From assembly GCA_016716505.1 (NCBI GenBank), contig JADJWF010000003.1:1-64000 (forward strand): 64,000 bases of DNA. The letters run 5' to 3'. Of this stretch, positions 26,757-35,571 are shown piece by piece. The DNA is from Verrucomicrobiota bacterium (GTDB lineage: Bacteria; Verrucomicrobiota; Verrucomicrobiia; Limisphaerales; J093). A program made the position numbers and the translations under genes. How positions within the stretch are numbered: the first letter of the stretch is position 1; every line of letters begins with the position of its first letter. The notes under the pieces are model-generated. The model had not been told where the DNA came from and did not search any database. It worked only from the letters and a program-made list of their open reading frames with translations.

Positions 26757-27737
26757 CTACTTGCTGTTTCTCCGGGCCAATACGGCGCCTCCGGTGATGC
26801 CAGCGTCGTCGCCCAATTTCGAGGCGATGATCTCGATGTCCTTGGCGGTTCCTTCCATCGCGTAGTCGTGCGCGGTCTCGACGATGATGGCCAGCATTTC
26901 GTCCTCGAGGGCGTCCATGACGCCGCCGCCGACCACGACCACCTCCGGATTGAGCAGGTTGATGACGTTGGCGATGGCGATGCCTGTGTACTCGGCGGCT
27001 TCCTCCACCACCTTCTCAACGAACTTGTCGCCACGGCGGATGGCCTTGCGCAGGTCGCCGCTCCGCATGTCTTCGAGTCCCGGGCCGAGCATTTCGGTGA
27101 GCAGGGTTTTCTGGCCCTCCTTCACCGCGGCCTGAATGCGTTTGAACATCGCCGTGCGGCTCGCGAGGGCTTCGAAGCAGCCCTTGTTGCCGCAGCCGCA
27201 TTTGGGTCCGCCCACCTCCAGCACCATGTGCCCGATCTCGCCAGCGGTCCGGTTGAAGCCCGAATACAGCTTACCCTCGAGAATCAACCCGGCGCCGATG
27301 CCGGTGCCGAGGAAGATGCCCACCATGTGACGCGGCCGGCCCTTCAGCTCCTTTTCATGCACCCCCAGCGCCTGGATATTGCAATCGTTTTCGATGAAAA
27401 CGGGCACGGAGAGTTCCTTCTCCAGGAGCTTCTTCAGGGGCACGTCGGTCCAGCCGGGGAGGTTGGGAGCAAACAGGACCGTGCCGCTTTGCGGGTCTGA
27501 CGCACCCGGCGCGCCGATGCCCACGGCTCGCACCTGTTTCAGGTTCAGGTCGGCCTCATCCACCGCGTCGCGCACGCAACGCGCGATGCGCTCGATCACG
27601 GCTTCGACGCCGCGTACGGCCTTGGTGCTGAGCTTGGTCTTGGCGAGGCAGTTGAGCTTTTCGTCGAAAACGCCGGCGAGAATCTTGGTGCCGCCCAAGT
27701 CCACGCCCACCACGCTGGATTTGTCGTTCTCGGCCAT
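26757..27737 (-). CDS. ROK-family sugar kinase (glucokinase type)
   Basis: The start at 27737 (MAENDKSSVVGVDLGGTKIL) is the family start; the in-frame extension to 28052 runs into the repeat array. The 326-residue protein has the ATP-binding VGVDLGGTKILAGV, the sugar-binding and catalytic segment FIENDCNIQALGV, GIFLGTGIGAGL, AGEIGHMVL, the zinc-binding CGCGNKGCFEAL of ROK proteins, and VVVVGGGVMD. It phosphorylates a hexose, most likely glucose, in the cytoplasm. It has no DNA-binding domain, so it is not a ROK repressor. The array at 27917-28262 lies upstream of its start. Confidence 0.9.
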   Translation of the reverse strand: MAENDKSSVVGVDLGGTKILAGVFDEKLNCLAKTKLSTKAVRGVEAVIERIARCVRDAVDEADLNLKQVRAVGIGAPGASDPQSGTVLFAPNLPGWTDVPLKKLLEKELSVPVFIENDCNIQALGVHEKELKGRPRHMVGIFLGTGIGAGLILEGKLYSGFNRTAGEIGHMVLEVGGPKCGCGNKGCFEALASRTAMFKRIQAAVKEGQKTLLTEMLGPGLEDMRSGDLRKAIRRGDKFVEKVVEEAAEYTGIAIANVINLLNPEVVVVGGGVMDALEDEMLAIIVETAHDYAMEGTAKDIEIIASKLGDDAGITGGAVLARRNSK

Positions 27738-27916
27738 AGCAGAAGGTTGCGGGCGTCTTCTGCCCGATGCCGGCCGCTTTGTCGAATGGCTTTTTGAGCC
27801 GCGGGGTGACAAAAGGGTAACGCGCCGCCGGAGGCGGGCACGGCCGTCAACGGACACCGCTTGTGGTGGCTGAGGATCTCCTCGCCGGGGGCAGGGCGGC
27901 GGTGCGGGCCGCGGTA

Positions 27917-28262
27917 ACGCCGGCTTTCCAGCCGGCTGCCGGCCATGCCGGTCTTCCGACCGGTCAGTAGCGCCGGTCTCCTGACCGGCTACGGTGCCGA
28001 CCGGGAGATCGGCGGTACGGATTCGGCAGCGCCGGCTTTCCGGCCGGCTCACGTAAGGCCGGTCTCCTGACCGGGTTAAGTAGGCCGACGAGAAGGTTGG
28101 CGGTGCCTGCCGACAAGAATGTCGGCGCTACACATCAACAAGAAGCTCGGCGCACCCCATAACGCCGGTCTCCTGACCGGCTCTCGGAGGCTGACCCGGG
28201 AGTCGGCGGTACTTGCCGACAAGAATGTCGGCGCTACGTACCGCCGGCTTTCCAGCCGGCTC
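27917..28262. repeat. Array of 18-nt hairpins (array 1, upstream of the first giant gene)
   Basis: The array holds about twelve hairpins, nearly all of 18 nt with 7-bp stems and 4-nt loops. Clear ones are GCCGGCT-TTCC-AGCCGGC (27919-27936 and 28243-28260), GCCGGTC-TCCT-GACCGGC (27972-27989 and 28164-28181), GCCGACC-GGGA-GATCGGC (27996-28013) and GCCGACA-AGAA-TGTCGGC (28109-28126 and 28215-28232). Linkers are mostly GGTAC/GCTAC/GTAAC and the stretch AACAAGAAGCTCGGCGCACC. The array lies between the divergent starts of the ROK kinase and the first giant gene. Confidence 0.9.
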
Positions 28263-28632
28263 GGGCAAACTAGGCGGCAAGAAATCGAATTGCGATTCTG
28301 GAGAACGGCTTTTAATGACCGAGAGGCACCCTCCCCGCCAGACACGCGACGGAATTCCACTCGTCCCGTGCGTTTTCTAGCCCGGTTCCGACGTGGGGGT
28401 GAACGGGTCGCCGCTCTTTACTGCGGAAGGTTTGGCAGCGGCGAGTCGCGTTTGCCAGCATCGCCTGAGAACCCGCCAGTTTGCCCCTTGCTCCGACTCT
28501 AAGCTCGGATGTGTTTTGCCCTTTGACCGTGAGAGGTTGGGTGGAAACGTTACTCGGAACGGCGGCGAGGAGGAAAGTGGGGCAGCGCCGGTTGCCTGGC
28601 ATTCGTCAAACATCGGAACAACAACGCTTGAT
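28263..28632. other. Leader region of the first giant gene, nothing recognised
   Basis: These ~370 bp follow the hairpin array and precede the ATG at 28633. The frame of the giant gene is open back to 28393, but the in-frame upstream codons do not look like a signal peptide. I see no convincing promoter or RNA motif. Confidence 0.45.
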
Positions 28633-31600
28633 ATGAATTACGTCAATTTCTCGATTTCGAGCCGCTGGCGGCGGCCGTCACGCACCGGTCCTCCGACAGG
28701 GCGTCATCCCGCGGTTGACGCGGTTGCCAGCGCGTTAACCTGGCTGGCCCTCGTGGCGGCACCGCTGTCGGCGAGCGCCTCGACCATCGTGGACCTCAAG
28801 TCCGCGGGGAGTTACGCCATCTTGGGCTACAACATTCTCCTGCACAACTGCACGGTCTGGGACGGTCCGGTCGGCGTAGGTTACGGCGATTACGGTTTCC
28901 CTCCGCCGGTGGGCACCATGCAGGTAGAATCCCCGGGCATTGTCAAAGGAGTCACCTATCGGGATCCTTCCGCCTCGATCACCGGCAGCACCGGCCCTTC
29001 TAACTTGCAGGGCGGGATTGTGGTTCAGGAGCTTGACCAGGCGTTCGACGATGCCTTGGCTGCTTACAACCTCGCGTTGACCCTGACGCCCGACCACGCC
29101 ATCTCTGGCGATATCAGTGCTGCCACCACCATCACCGCCACGCACGGTGGTCAGTACGTGGTACTGATCACGGGCAGCATCAAGAAGCCGCTTTACCTTC
29201 AGCCGCATCCCAGTTCACCGGCGACGAAATTCGTTGTGATCGTCAATGGCACCATTGACATCGGCGGCAGCGACACCATTGGCGCGCCGACGGCGGCGGG
29301 GGCCAAGCACGTGCTGTTTGTGATCAAGGGAACGGGCAGCACGCTCAAGTCCAAGATTGGCAACAAGGTTTATGGAACGATGCTGGCACCCTTCCGGCAG
29401 GCGGAGTTCCACGGCTTCGATGGATCATTCATCGGCGGAAAGCTTCAGGCCAAGTTCATGTCGGGAGCACAGCTCTATTACAAGGGCTTTGAACCGGTGC
29501 CGTACGACTTCGGCGATTTGCCCGACGTTCCGTTCCCCACGCTGCTGGCCAACAACGGGCCGCGTCACCTGCTCAACGGCAACGATGTCAACGCGGGCCT
29601 GAAGCTGGGGACCTACGTGGACGCCGAGCCGGACGGCCAGCCCAACAGCACGGCTACCGGCGACGACGCGAATCCCGCCGGCGGACCGGATGACGAGGAT
29701 GGAATCGCCTTTACCCCCCTGACGGCAGGGCAGGTCGGGGCCACGCTGACCGCCGCGGTCGCCAATGCTCCCTCCGGCGCCTTCCTGCAGGCTTGGATTG
29801 ATTTCAACAACAACGGGATCTTCGAGGCTGGCGAGCAGATCGCCAATAATCTGGCCGTTGTCAATGGCGCCAACGTCGTCACGTTCAACGTGCCCACACT
29901 CGCCGCGACAGGCACGCCGTTGGGCGCCCGATTCCGCCTGAGCACGGCGACCGACCTCGGCCCTGTCGGCGAGGCACCCAACGGGGAAGTCGAAGATTAT
30001 CTCGTGGTGATCCAGGCGGCCCCGACACCCTATGACTTCGGGGATCTGCCCTCGCCGTATCCCACGCTCATCGCCGAAAACGGTCCGCAGCATCCGGTCG
30101 GCGCGCTCCGGCTTGGACAGTTCATTGATGCCGAAGCCAATGGGCAACCGACGACGTTCGCCGATGGCGACGATGTGAACGGCTCGCCGGACGATGAAGA
30201 CGGTGTCAACGTGACGGACTTGGCCGGCTTGACGGCGGGACGGGTAGGGACTGTCCAGATCACGGTGACGGGCGTTGGCTCTGGGGCAGTGGTGAATGCC
30301 TTCTTCGATTGGAACAACAACGGTGTGCTGAACGATCCTGGCGAAGCTTTCACGCTCGCCTTCGCCGCGGATGGAACCCAGGCGCTCACCGTCACCGTGC
30401 CGGCGGAGGCAGTGACCGGGATCCCGCTGGGGGCCCGTTTCCGGGTCAGCAGCACGGGTGGTCTTGGTCCGACCGGACTGGCCCTCGATGGTGAGGTGGA
30501 AGATTACCTGGTGACCGTTGCGGCTGGGTATGACTACGGGGATCTGACCGTTACCGGAACGACCTTCAATACGGACGGCGCCAACGCCCCGCGTCACTTC
30601 GTGGGTGCGGCGCTCCGCCTTGGCACAGTGATTGACTCCGAACCCAACGGCCAGCCCAGCGTGGGGGCCGACGGCGACGACCTGAACCCCCTTGCCGGCC
30701 CGAACGATGAAGACGGCGTGAGCTTCGGCCTCCTGATGGCCGGGCAGCCGGGCACGATCAGCGTGGACGTCTCGGGCACGGCGGGCGGCGGCTTGCTCAA
30801 TGCGTGGGTTGACTGGAACGACAACGGGACCTTCGACGTGGGCGAACAGATCTTCGCCAACACCTCCGTAGTGAACGGTCTGAACTTATTGACCGTGACG
30901 GTTCCGCCCGGAGCGGTGCCCGACATTCCTTTGGCGGCACGCTTCCGACTGAGCAGTGCCGGCGGGGACTCCGCCACCTCCGGCGCGGCCGCCGACGGGG
31001 AGATTGAGGACTATCTGGTCACGGTCCTGGCCGCTCAGCCGCTCGACTTTGGTGACGCTCCCACTACGGGCCAAAGCGTGTTCGCCTCCAGTTACCCCAC
31101 GCTGCTGGCCGATGGCGCGGCGCGCCACATCATCGTGTCCGGCTTCAGCCTTGGTCCCGCGATTGACGCGGAGACCGATGGCCAGCCCACCGGCGATGCA
31201 TACGGTGATGACCTTAATGGCACCACCCCGGATGACGAGGACGGCGTCTTTTTCACGACGTCGCTCATTCGCGGAAAGGACGCCACCGTCGTGGTGATGC
31301 TCAACAACGCGGCCGGGCGGCTGGACCCGCGCTTGGACGCCTGGATTGACTGGAACCAAAACGGCGTTTGGGAGCCCGCCGAAGAGATCGTGGACTCTGC
31401 GCCCTTGGTTTCAGGCTGGAACAGCTTCGACTTCTCCGTCCCCAGCGACGCGAACTTGGGCAGCTTGTACGCCCGCTTTCGCCTCAGCGACGGCGGTGGG
31501 TTGACGCCCAGCGGTCTGGCCGCCAGCGGCGAGGTGGAGGATTACCTGGTGTTCGTGACGGACTTGGATTCGCCCTCGCTGGACTGGGGTGATCTGCCGG

Positions 31601-32931
31601 AAGGGACCTACAAGACTCTGAGCACTAGCGACGGTCCGCGGCACAACATCGTGCCGAACTTGCGGCTGGGGCTGCTGATTGACGCGGAGGCCAACGGTCA
31701 GCCGTCGGCGGCGGCCAACGGAGACGACTCGGCCAATACGGCGGACGAAGACGGCGTGAACCCGACGTTCCTGACCGATTTGATCCGCGGGCAGCCGGCG
31801 ACCATCCCGGTGAGCGTGTTCAACAACACCGGTGGCCAGGCGACGTTGTGGGGCTGGCTGGACTGGAACAATGACGGGGTTGTGAATGCGGGCGAGACTC
31901 AGTCCGTGACGGTGCCGAGCGGCGCCCCGCAACAGACGGTGAACCTCAACTTCACGGTGCCCTTGGGCGCGGCGCCGTCCACTTACGCGCGGTTCCGGCT
32001 AGCCAGCAATCCGATGGAGGCGGATAGCCCAACGGGAGCGGCTGCCAGCGGTGAGGTGGAAGACTACGTGGTGACCACCAAGACGCCACCGCCCACGGCC
32101 GCGCGACTGGCGTACTTCAAGGCGGTGAGGGCCGGGGAGGGGCTCGTGCAAGTGACCTGGGGCACGCTGGTGGAGAACGGCGTACTGGGCTTCCGGGTGG
32201 AGCGGTCCACGGCGGACGGCGGCTGGCAACGGCTGACGGCGCAGATGATTCCGGCGACGGGCTGGGATGGTCGGCCGCAAAGCTACGGTCTGACGGATGC
32301 GAGTGCTCCGGCGGAGGCGGGCGTGCTGTATCGGCTGCTGGAGACGGACCTGAGCGGACGGGAGCGGTGCTGGCCCGTGGCGGCGGTGGAAGCCGGGATG
32401 ACAACGGGCATCGCGCGGACGGAGACGGGCCTGGAGCCTGAGCGCGGGGCGCCGAACGCGAGCGTGACGGTGCAGACGGCGAAGCGGTCGAGGACCGTGG
32501 ACGGCGGTGCAGACGGTGACGCTGGATGGCGCGGCGCGGCGGTGTTGAACCTAGGTGTGGACGTGAATGGTCCGGCACGGTTCTACCGGGTGGTGAGCGG
32601 TAGGCAGCATCACCCCGTAATCGGATCACGCGGGCGGGCTTCGGCGACGGAGCCCGCCCTTTTCGCACGCAGCGCTGGCTTCCAAGCCGGCTCCGGGCGC
32701 GCCGGTCTCCTGACTGGCGCCGGGGCAGGCCGAAAACTCGAGGTACCTGCCGACAAGAATGTCGGCGTTACGTCACGCCGGCTTTCCAGCCGGCTCCCGG
32801 CCATGCCGGTCTTGCGACCGGTCAGTAGCGCCGGTCTCCTGACCGGCTACGGGGCAGACCGAAAACTCGAGGTGTCTGCCGACAAGAATGTCGGCGCTAC
32901 ACATCAACAAGAAGCTCGGCGCACCTCGTGA
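28633..32931 (+). CDS. Giant secreted GEVED-repeat protein with ice-binding-like N-terminal domain; stop codon lost
   Basis: The start at 28633 leads into a long signal peptide (ALTWLALVAAPLSASA). Residues ~55-290 resemble the ice-binding-like/choice-of-anchor A fold (SAGSYAILGYNILLHNCTVW, VLFVIKGTGSTLKSKIGNKV). Five ~170-residue repeats follow, each opening YDFGDLP-like, containing DDEDG and a W-x-D-W/F-N-x-NG calcium-type loop, and ending GEVEDYLV (residues ~450, 619, 789, 965, 1140). The C-terminal domain (PTAARLAYFKA...ARFYRVVS) is shared with the second giant gene. In the twin the protein ends at FYRVVSE and stop; here a 1-bp deletion removes the stop (about 32600), so the frame reads about 110 codons more through the terminator and a hairpin array. 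Confidence 0.75.
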   Translation: MNYVNFSISSRWRRPSRTGPPTGRHPAVDAVASALTWLALVAAPLSASASTIVDLKSAGSYAILGYNILLHNCTVWDGPVGVGYGDYGFPPPVGTMQVESPGIVKGVTYRDPSASITGSTGPSNLQGGIVVQELDQAFDDALAAYNLALTLTPDHAISGDISAATTITATHGGQYVVLITGSIKKPLYLQPHPSSPATKFVVIVNGTIDIGGSDTIGAPTAAGAKHVLFVIKGTGSTLKSKIGNKVYGTMLAPFRQAEFHGFDGSFIGGKLQAKFMSGAQLYYKGFEPVPYDFGDLPDVPFPTLLANNGPRHLLNGNDVNAGLKLGTYVDAEPDGQPNSTATGDDANPAGGPDDEDGIAFTPLTAGQVGATLTAAVANAPSGAFLQAWIDFNNNGIFEAGEQIANNLAVVNGANVVTFNVPTLAATGTPLGARFRLSTATDLGPVGEAPNGEVEDYLVVIQAAPTPYDFGDLPSPYPTLIAENGPQHPVGALRLGQFIDAEANGQPTTFADGDDVNGSPDDEDGVNVTDLAGLTAGRVGTVQITVTGVGSGAVVNAFFDWNNNGVLNDPGEAFTLAFAADGTQALTVTVPAEAVTGIPLGARFRVSSTGGLGPTGLALDGEVEDYLVTVAAGYDYGDLTVTGTTFNTDGANAPRHFVGAALRLGTVIDSEPNGQPSVGADGDDLNPLAGPNDEDGVSFGLLMAGQPGTISVDVSGTAGGGLLNAWVDWNDNGTFDVGEQIFANTSVVNGLNLLTVTVPPGAVPDIPLAARFRLSSAGGDSATSGAAADGEIEDYLVTVLAAQPLDFGDAPTTGQSVFASSYPTLLADGAARHIIVSGFSLGPAIDAETDGQPTGDAYGDDLNGTTPDDEDGVFFTTSLIRGKDATVVVMLNNAAGRLDPRLDAWIDWNQNGVWEPAEEIVDSAPLVSGWNSFDFSVPSDANLGSLYARFRLSDGGGLTPSGLAASGEVEDYLVFVTDLDSPSLDWGDLPEGTYKTLSTSDGPRHNIVPNLRLGLLIDAEANGQPSAAANGDDSANTADEDGVNPTFLTDLIRGQPATIPVSVFNNTGGQATLWGWLDWNNDGVVNAGETQSVTVPSGAPQQTVNLNFTVPLGAAPSTYARFRLASNPMEADSPTGAAASGEVEDYVVTTKTPPPTAARLAYFKAVRAGEGLVQVTWGTLVENGVLGFRVERSTADGGWQRLTAQMIPATGWDGRPQSYGLTDASAPAEAGVLYRLLETDLSGRERCWPVAAVEAGMTTGIARTETGLEPERGAPNASVTVQTAKRSRTVDGGADGDAGWRGAAVLNLGVDVNGPARFYRVVSGRQHHPVIGSRGRASATEPALFARSAGFQAGSGRAGLLTGAGAGRKLEVPADKNVGVTSRRLSSRLPAMPVLRPVSSAGLLTGYGADRKLEVSADKNVGATHQQEARRTS
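32087..32670 (+). repeat. First copy of the ~590-bp duplicated 3' cassette
   Basis: From the codons for PPTAARLAYFKA to the end of the terminator this DNA matches 39860-40450 almost base for base. Differences are a few substitutions plus indels in this copy (-1,+1 near 32366; +1,-4 near 32433; -1,-1,-1 near 32480-32535; -1 near 32599), adding up to the 7-bp length difference. See the finding on frame compensation. Confidence 0.9.
32632..32663 (+). terminator. Rho-independent terminator after the first giant gene
   Basis: A 12-bp stem with one G-T pair (GGGCGGGCTTCG / CGGAGCCCGCCC, loop GCGA) is followed by TTTT. It is identical in sequence to the terminator after the second giant gene. In this copy the open frame reads through it because the stop codon is lost. 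Confidence 0.85.
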
Positions 32932-33272
32932 CGCCGGTCTCCTGGCCGGCTCCGGGAGCCGACCTGGAGGTCGGCGGTACGGATTTGGTAGCGCCGGCTT
33001 TCCGGCCGGCTCCCGGCCATGCCGGTCTTGCGACCGGTCAGTAGCGCCGGTCTCCTGACCGGCTACGGGGCAGACCGAAAACTCGAGGTATCTGCCGACA
33101 AGAATGCCGGCGCTACACACCAACAAGAAGCTCGGCGCACCTCGTAACGCAGGTCTCCTGACCGGCTCTCGGAGGCTGAACCGGGAGTCGGCGGTACTTG
33201 CCGACAAGAATGTCGGCGCTACGTACCGCCGGCTTTCCAGCCGGCTCGGGTGGACCGCCCAGTCGGCGGTAG
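32671..33272. repeat. Array of 18-nt hairpins (array 2, between the giant genes)
   Basis: About sixteen hairpins of the same kind as array 1. Examples are GCCGACC-TGGA-GGTCGGC at 32958-32975 (perfect 7-4-7), several GCCGGTC-TCCT-GACCGGC, GCCGGCT-TTCC-AGCCGGC and GCCGACA-AGAA-TGTCGGC. A larger block, CAGACCGAAAACTCGAGGT plus following hairpins, occurs three times at about 215-bp and shorter spacing. The AACAAGAAGCTCGGCGCACC linker occurs twice. Confidence 0.9.
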
Positions 33273-33837
33273 GGACTCGATTGGCTGCTGCGGCCGTTCT
33301 CGTCAGGCAGGATTGAACTGAGGCGGCGGGGCGATTCGTCGGCGTTCGACGATGGTAGCCGCTGAACCAACCCATCCCGGCTTTGGCAACGGCGCCGGCG
33401 ATCAACCTACCGGAGGATTCGGTCCCGCAGAAAGGCGGCCTTCACAGTTTCAGCAGTCGGATTCCTTGTAAGACCCATTTATCTTCTCGCTTGCGCGGAG
33501 TTTGCGCAATGGTACGTTCGCTTCGTAGCGGGCAATGGGTGCCTTCTAAGCACGAGGGGCGAAGAGTGCTCAGAAAGTGTGGGTCAGCTTTGATCAGCAA
33601 GCCTCGTGAATCGTAACTTGGTCGAAATAATTACGCGAAGTTCATTACGTAACGCTCCGGTCGGAGCGTGGCCTAGGTACACTTCTGACGGAGCCCGCCA
33701 GTGCGGCAGAGAACTTGGTCAGGGGCTGGTGTCCGGGCGGCAAGGTTTCGTGCTGCCATTCGGTTCCGAGCAAACGTTGATCAATTTTCCGCCGGCCAAG
33801 TCCTGAACTCACCTACCATCAAACCAACCAAATCGCC
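33273..33837. other. Leader region of the second giant gene, only a small hairpin seen
   Basis: About 565 bp of less GC-rich DNA precede the ATG at 33838. The only structure I see is a perfect 8-bp inverted repeat ACGCTCCG-GT-CGGAGCGT at 33652-33669. No gene is supported; a promoter is expected here but I cannot place it. Confidence 0.45.
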
Positions 33838-35517
33838 ATGAATCCATACTTCCTTCAACCGAGTCGGTCCCATCGCCCCCTTGGTGGTGGCGGGGCGTCG
33901 AGTCCGCCCGCGATTTCGCGCCGGCTCAAAGCCGCGTTTTGCGCTGCTGCCTTGGGTCTCGCCGGGGCGGGCGCGCCGGTCGCCCACGCTGCGACTGGCG
34001 CCTGCGACTTGATAACAGTTGGCGCGACGCCGTTGCCAGGGAGCGAGGGTAACGCATTGGTCGGGCCGGCAGGGGCCAAGAGCTACTTCTGGGAGCTGGT
34101 CTCTGGCGCTGCCGATGGTTGGGCGCTTACTGGAGACCCGACGGCACAGAAGGTCTTTTACACCGCGGGCGCCTTCCCCAGCACCGCTACCTTCCGGCTC
34201 ACGGTGGTTGACCTGTTCGATTGCCAGGATTCCTGCGAGGTGGATGTGGGCCTGAATCCGGCGGGGTTGCGGCTTGTCAAGACCGCCAACAAGGCGTGGG
34301 TGACCGCGAGCGAATCGGTGACTTACACTTACACCGTAGTCAACGACGGGGTGGTCACGCTGAGCAACGTCACCATCAGCGACGACAACGGCACGCCGGG
34401 CGTGCCCAGCGACGACTTTGTGGTGGGCACGATTCCGAGCCTGGCGGCCGGGGCGAGTCACACTGTAACAGTTACAAAAGCCCTGCCCAAAAAGATGTGC
34501 GCCGTCGTCAACGGCGTGAACATGGAGGTCGGCACCCTCATCACCGAGGTCCTGCCCAACGGTGACGTGAAGGTGATTTACCGGCAGTCACGCGCCCTTG
34601 TGGACAACACCTACGGCGTGAACGCGGCGCCGGACTGGCCGAGCGGGCACACTTTTAGCGAGTTGGTGGGCAGCGACAAGGCCCGCATGGCGTTCCGGAA
34701 CGGCAACGGAGCAACAGTCTTGGACATCACGCTAGACTACATTTCGGCCTCCAGCGCCTTCCCGTCCGGCTATGGCACTCTCGGTGTCAGCGGCGGCGAG
34801 GGCCGGGTCAACTCCGGTAGCGGCGCGTGGGTGAAAAGCGTGGACACGACGCTTTCGCGGAGTCTGAACCAGCCCGGCTACACGGGGTACACCGTAAATT
34901 CGCCGCCCGAACCCGACCCGAACTGGGACTACGTGAACGGCTACGAGGTGGTGATTGCCGCGGCGGCGTTTGGCAGCAGCGGCTTTGGCAGCGTGCAAAT
35001 CCTAGAGCAGCACAATTCGCCGCCCAAGATGGGCAGCAACGCCGTCTATCCGACTCCCTGCGATGAGGGATGCGTGGTCAACATGGCCACGGTCCAGGCC
35101 ACCTACAACGGACAGACCTATACGGCTGCAGCCAGCGAGCAGGTCTGCTTGGTGAACAGCACGGCCACCATCCTCGGCGATTTGGTGTGGGATGATTTGA
35201 ATGCCAATGGCGTGCGTGATGCGGGTGAGCCGCCGCTGGCCGGGGTGACCGTGGATCTCGCCTACTGCGGCACCGGCGGCAGCGGCTCCGTGACGACCAC
35301 CGCCACGCGGGATACTTGGGTTCCCGGGGCCAACGGCAACGCCACCTCTTTGACGGTCAATCGCGACCTCGGCAAGGGCGAGGCGCTGATCGGTTTCACC
35401 CTTCCGACGTTGCCTTCCGGCGCCAAGGTCACGGGAGCGCGGTTGAAGCTGCAGAAAATCGCCAGCGGCGATGGTACGGCCTTCACCATCGGTGCTTTCA
35501 AGGTCAGTGGAAGCTAG
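33838..35517 (+). CDS. N-terminal part of the second giant surface protein, ended by an in-frame TAG
   Basis: The 559-residue product begins with a long basic leader and signal peptide (AAFCAAALGLAGAGAPVAHA). Then come a PKD-like segment, a DUF11-like repeat (SVTYTYTVVNDGVVTLSNVT), a ~160-residue module (VKVIYRQSRALVDNTYG ... HNSPPKMGSNAV, residues ~244-400) repeated twice more in the downstream part, an SdrD_B-type domain (LGDLVWDDLNANGVRDAGEP, ~445) and the first half of a DNRLRE domain (TRDTWVPGANGNATSLTVNR, ~489). The TAG at 35515-35517 interrupts this domain at KVSGS-stop-TESS. The reading frame continues uninterrupted on the other side, so this is half of one gene. Confidence 0.8.
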   Translation: MNPYFLQPSRSHRPLGGGGASSPPAISRRLKAAFCAAALGLAGAGAPVAHAATGACDLITVGATPLPGSEGNALVGPAGAKSYFWELVSGAADGWALTGDPTAQKVFYTAGAFPSTATFRLTVVDLFDCQDSCEVDVGLNPAGLRLVKTANKAWVTASESVTYTYTVVNDGVVTLSNVTISDDNGTPGVPSDDFVVGTIPSLAAGASHTVTVTKALPKKMCAVVNGVNMEVGTLITEVLPNGDVKVIYRQSRALVDNTYGVNAAPDWPSGHTFSELVGSDKARMAFRNGNGATVLDITLDYISASSAFPSGYGTLGVSGGEGRVNSGSGAWVKSVDTTLSRSLNQPGYTGYTVNSPPEPDPNWDYVNGYEVVIAAAAFGSSGFGSVQILEQHNSPPKMGSNAVYPTPCDEGCVVNMATVQATYNGQTYTAAASEQVCLVNSTATILGDLVWDDLNANGVRDAGEPPLAGVTVDLAYCGTGGSGSVTTTATRDTWVPGANGNATSLTVNRDLGKGEALIGFTLPTLPSGAKVTGARLKLQKIASGDGTAFTIGAFKVSGS

Positions 35518-35571
35518 ACGGAGTCGTCAACCGCTCGGCCAGCCTACGTCAATACGCCCCTGGGGACGGCA

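Noticed and set aside
27917..28262. CRISPR array
   Set aside because: Repeats are short imperfect hairpins of several types with irregular spacing and no unique spacers of constant length; no cas genes are present.
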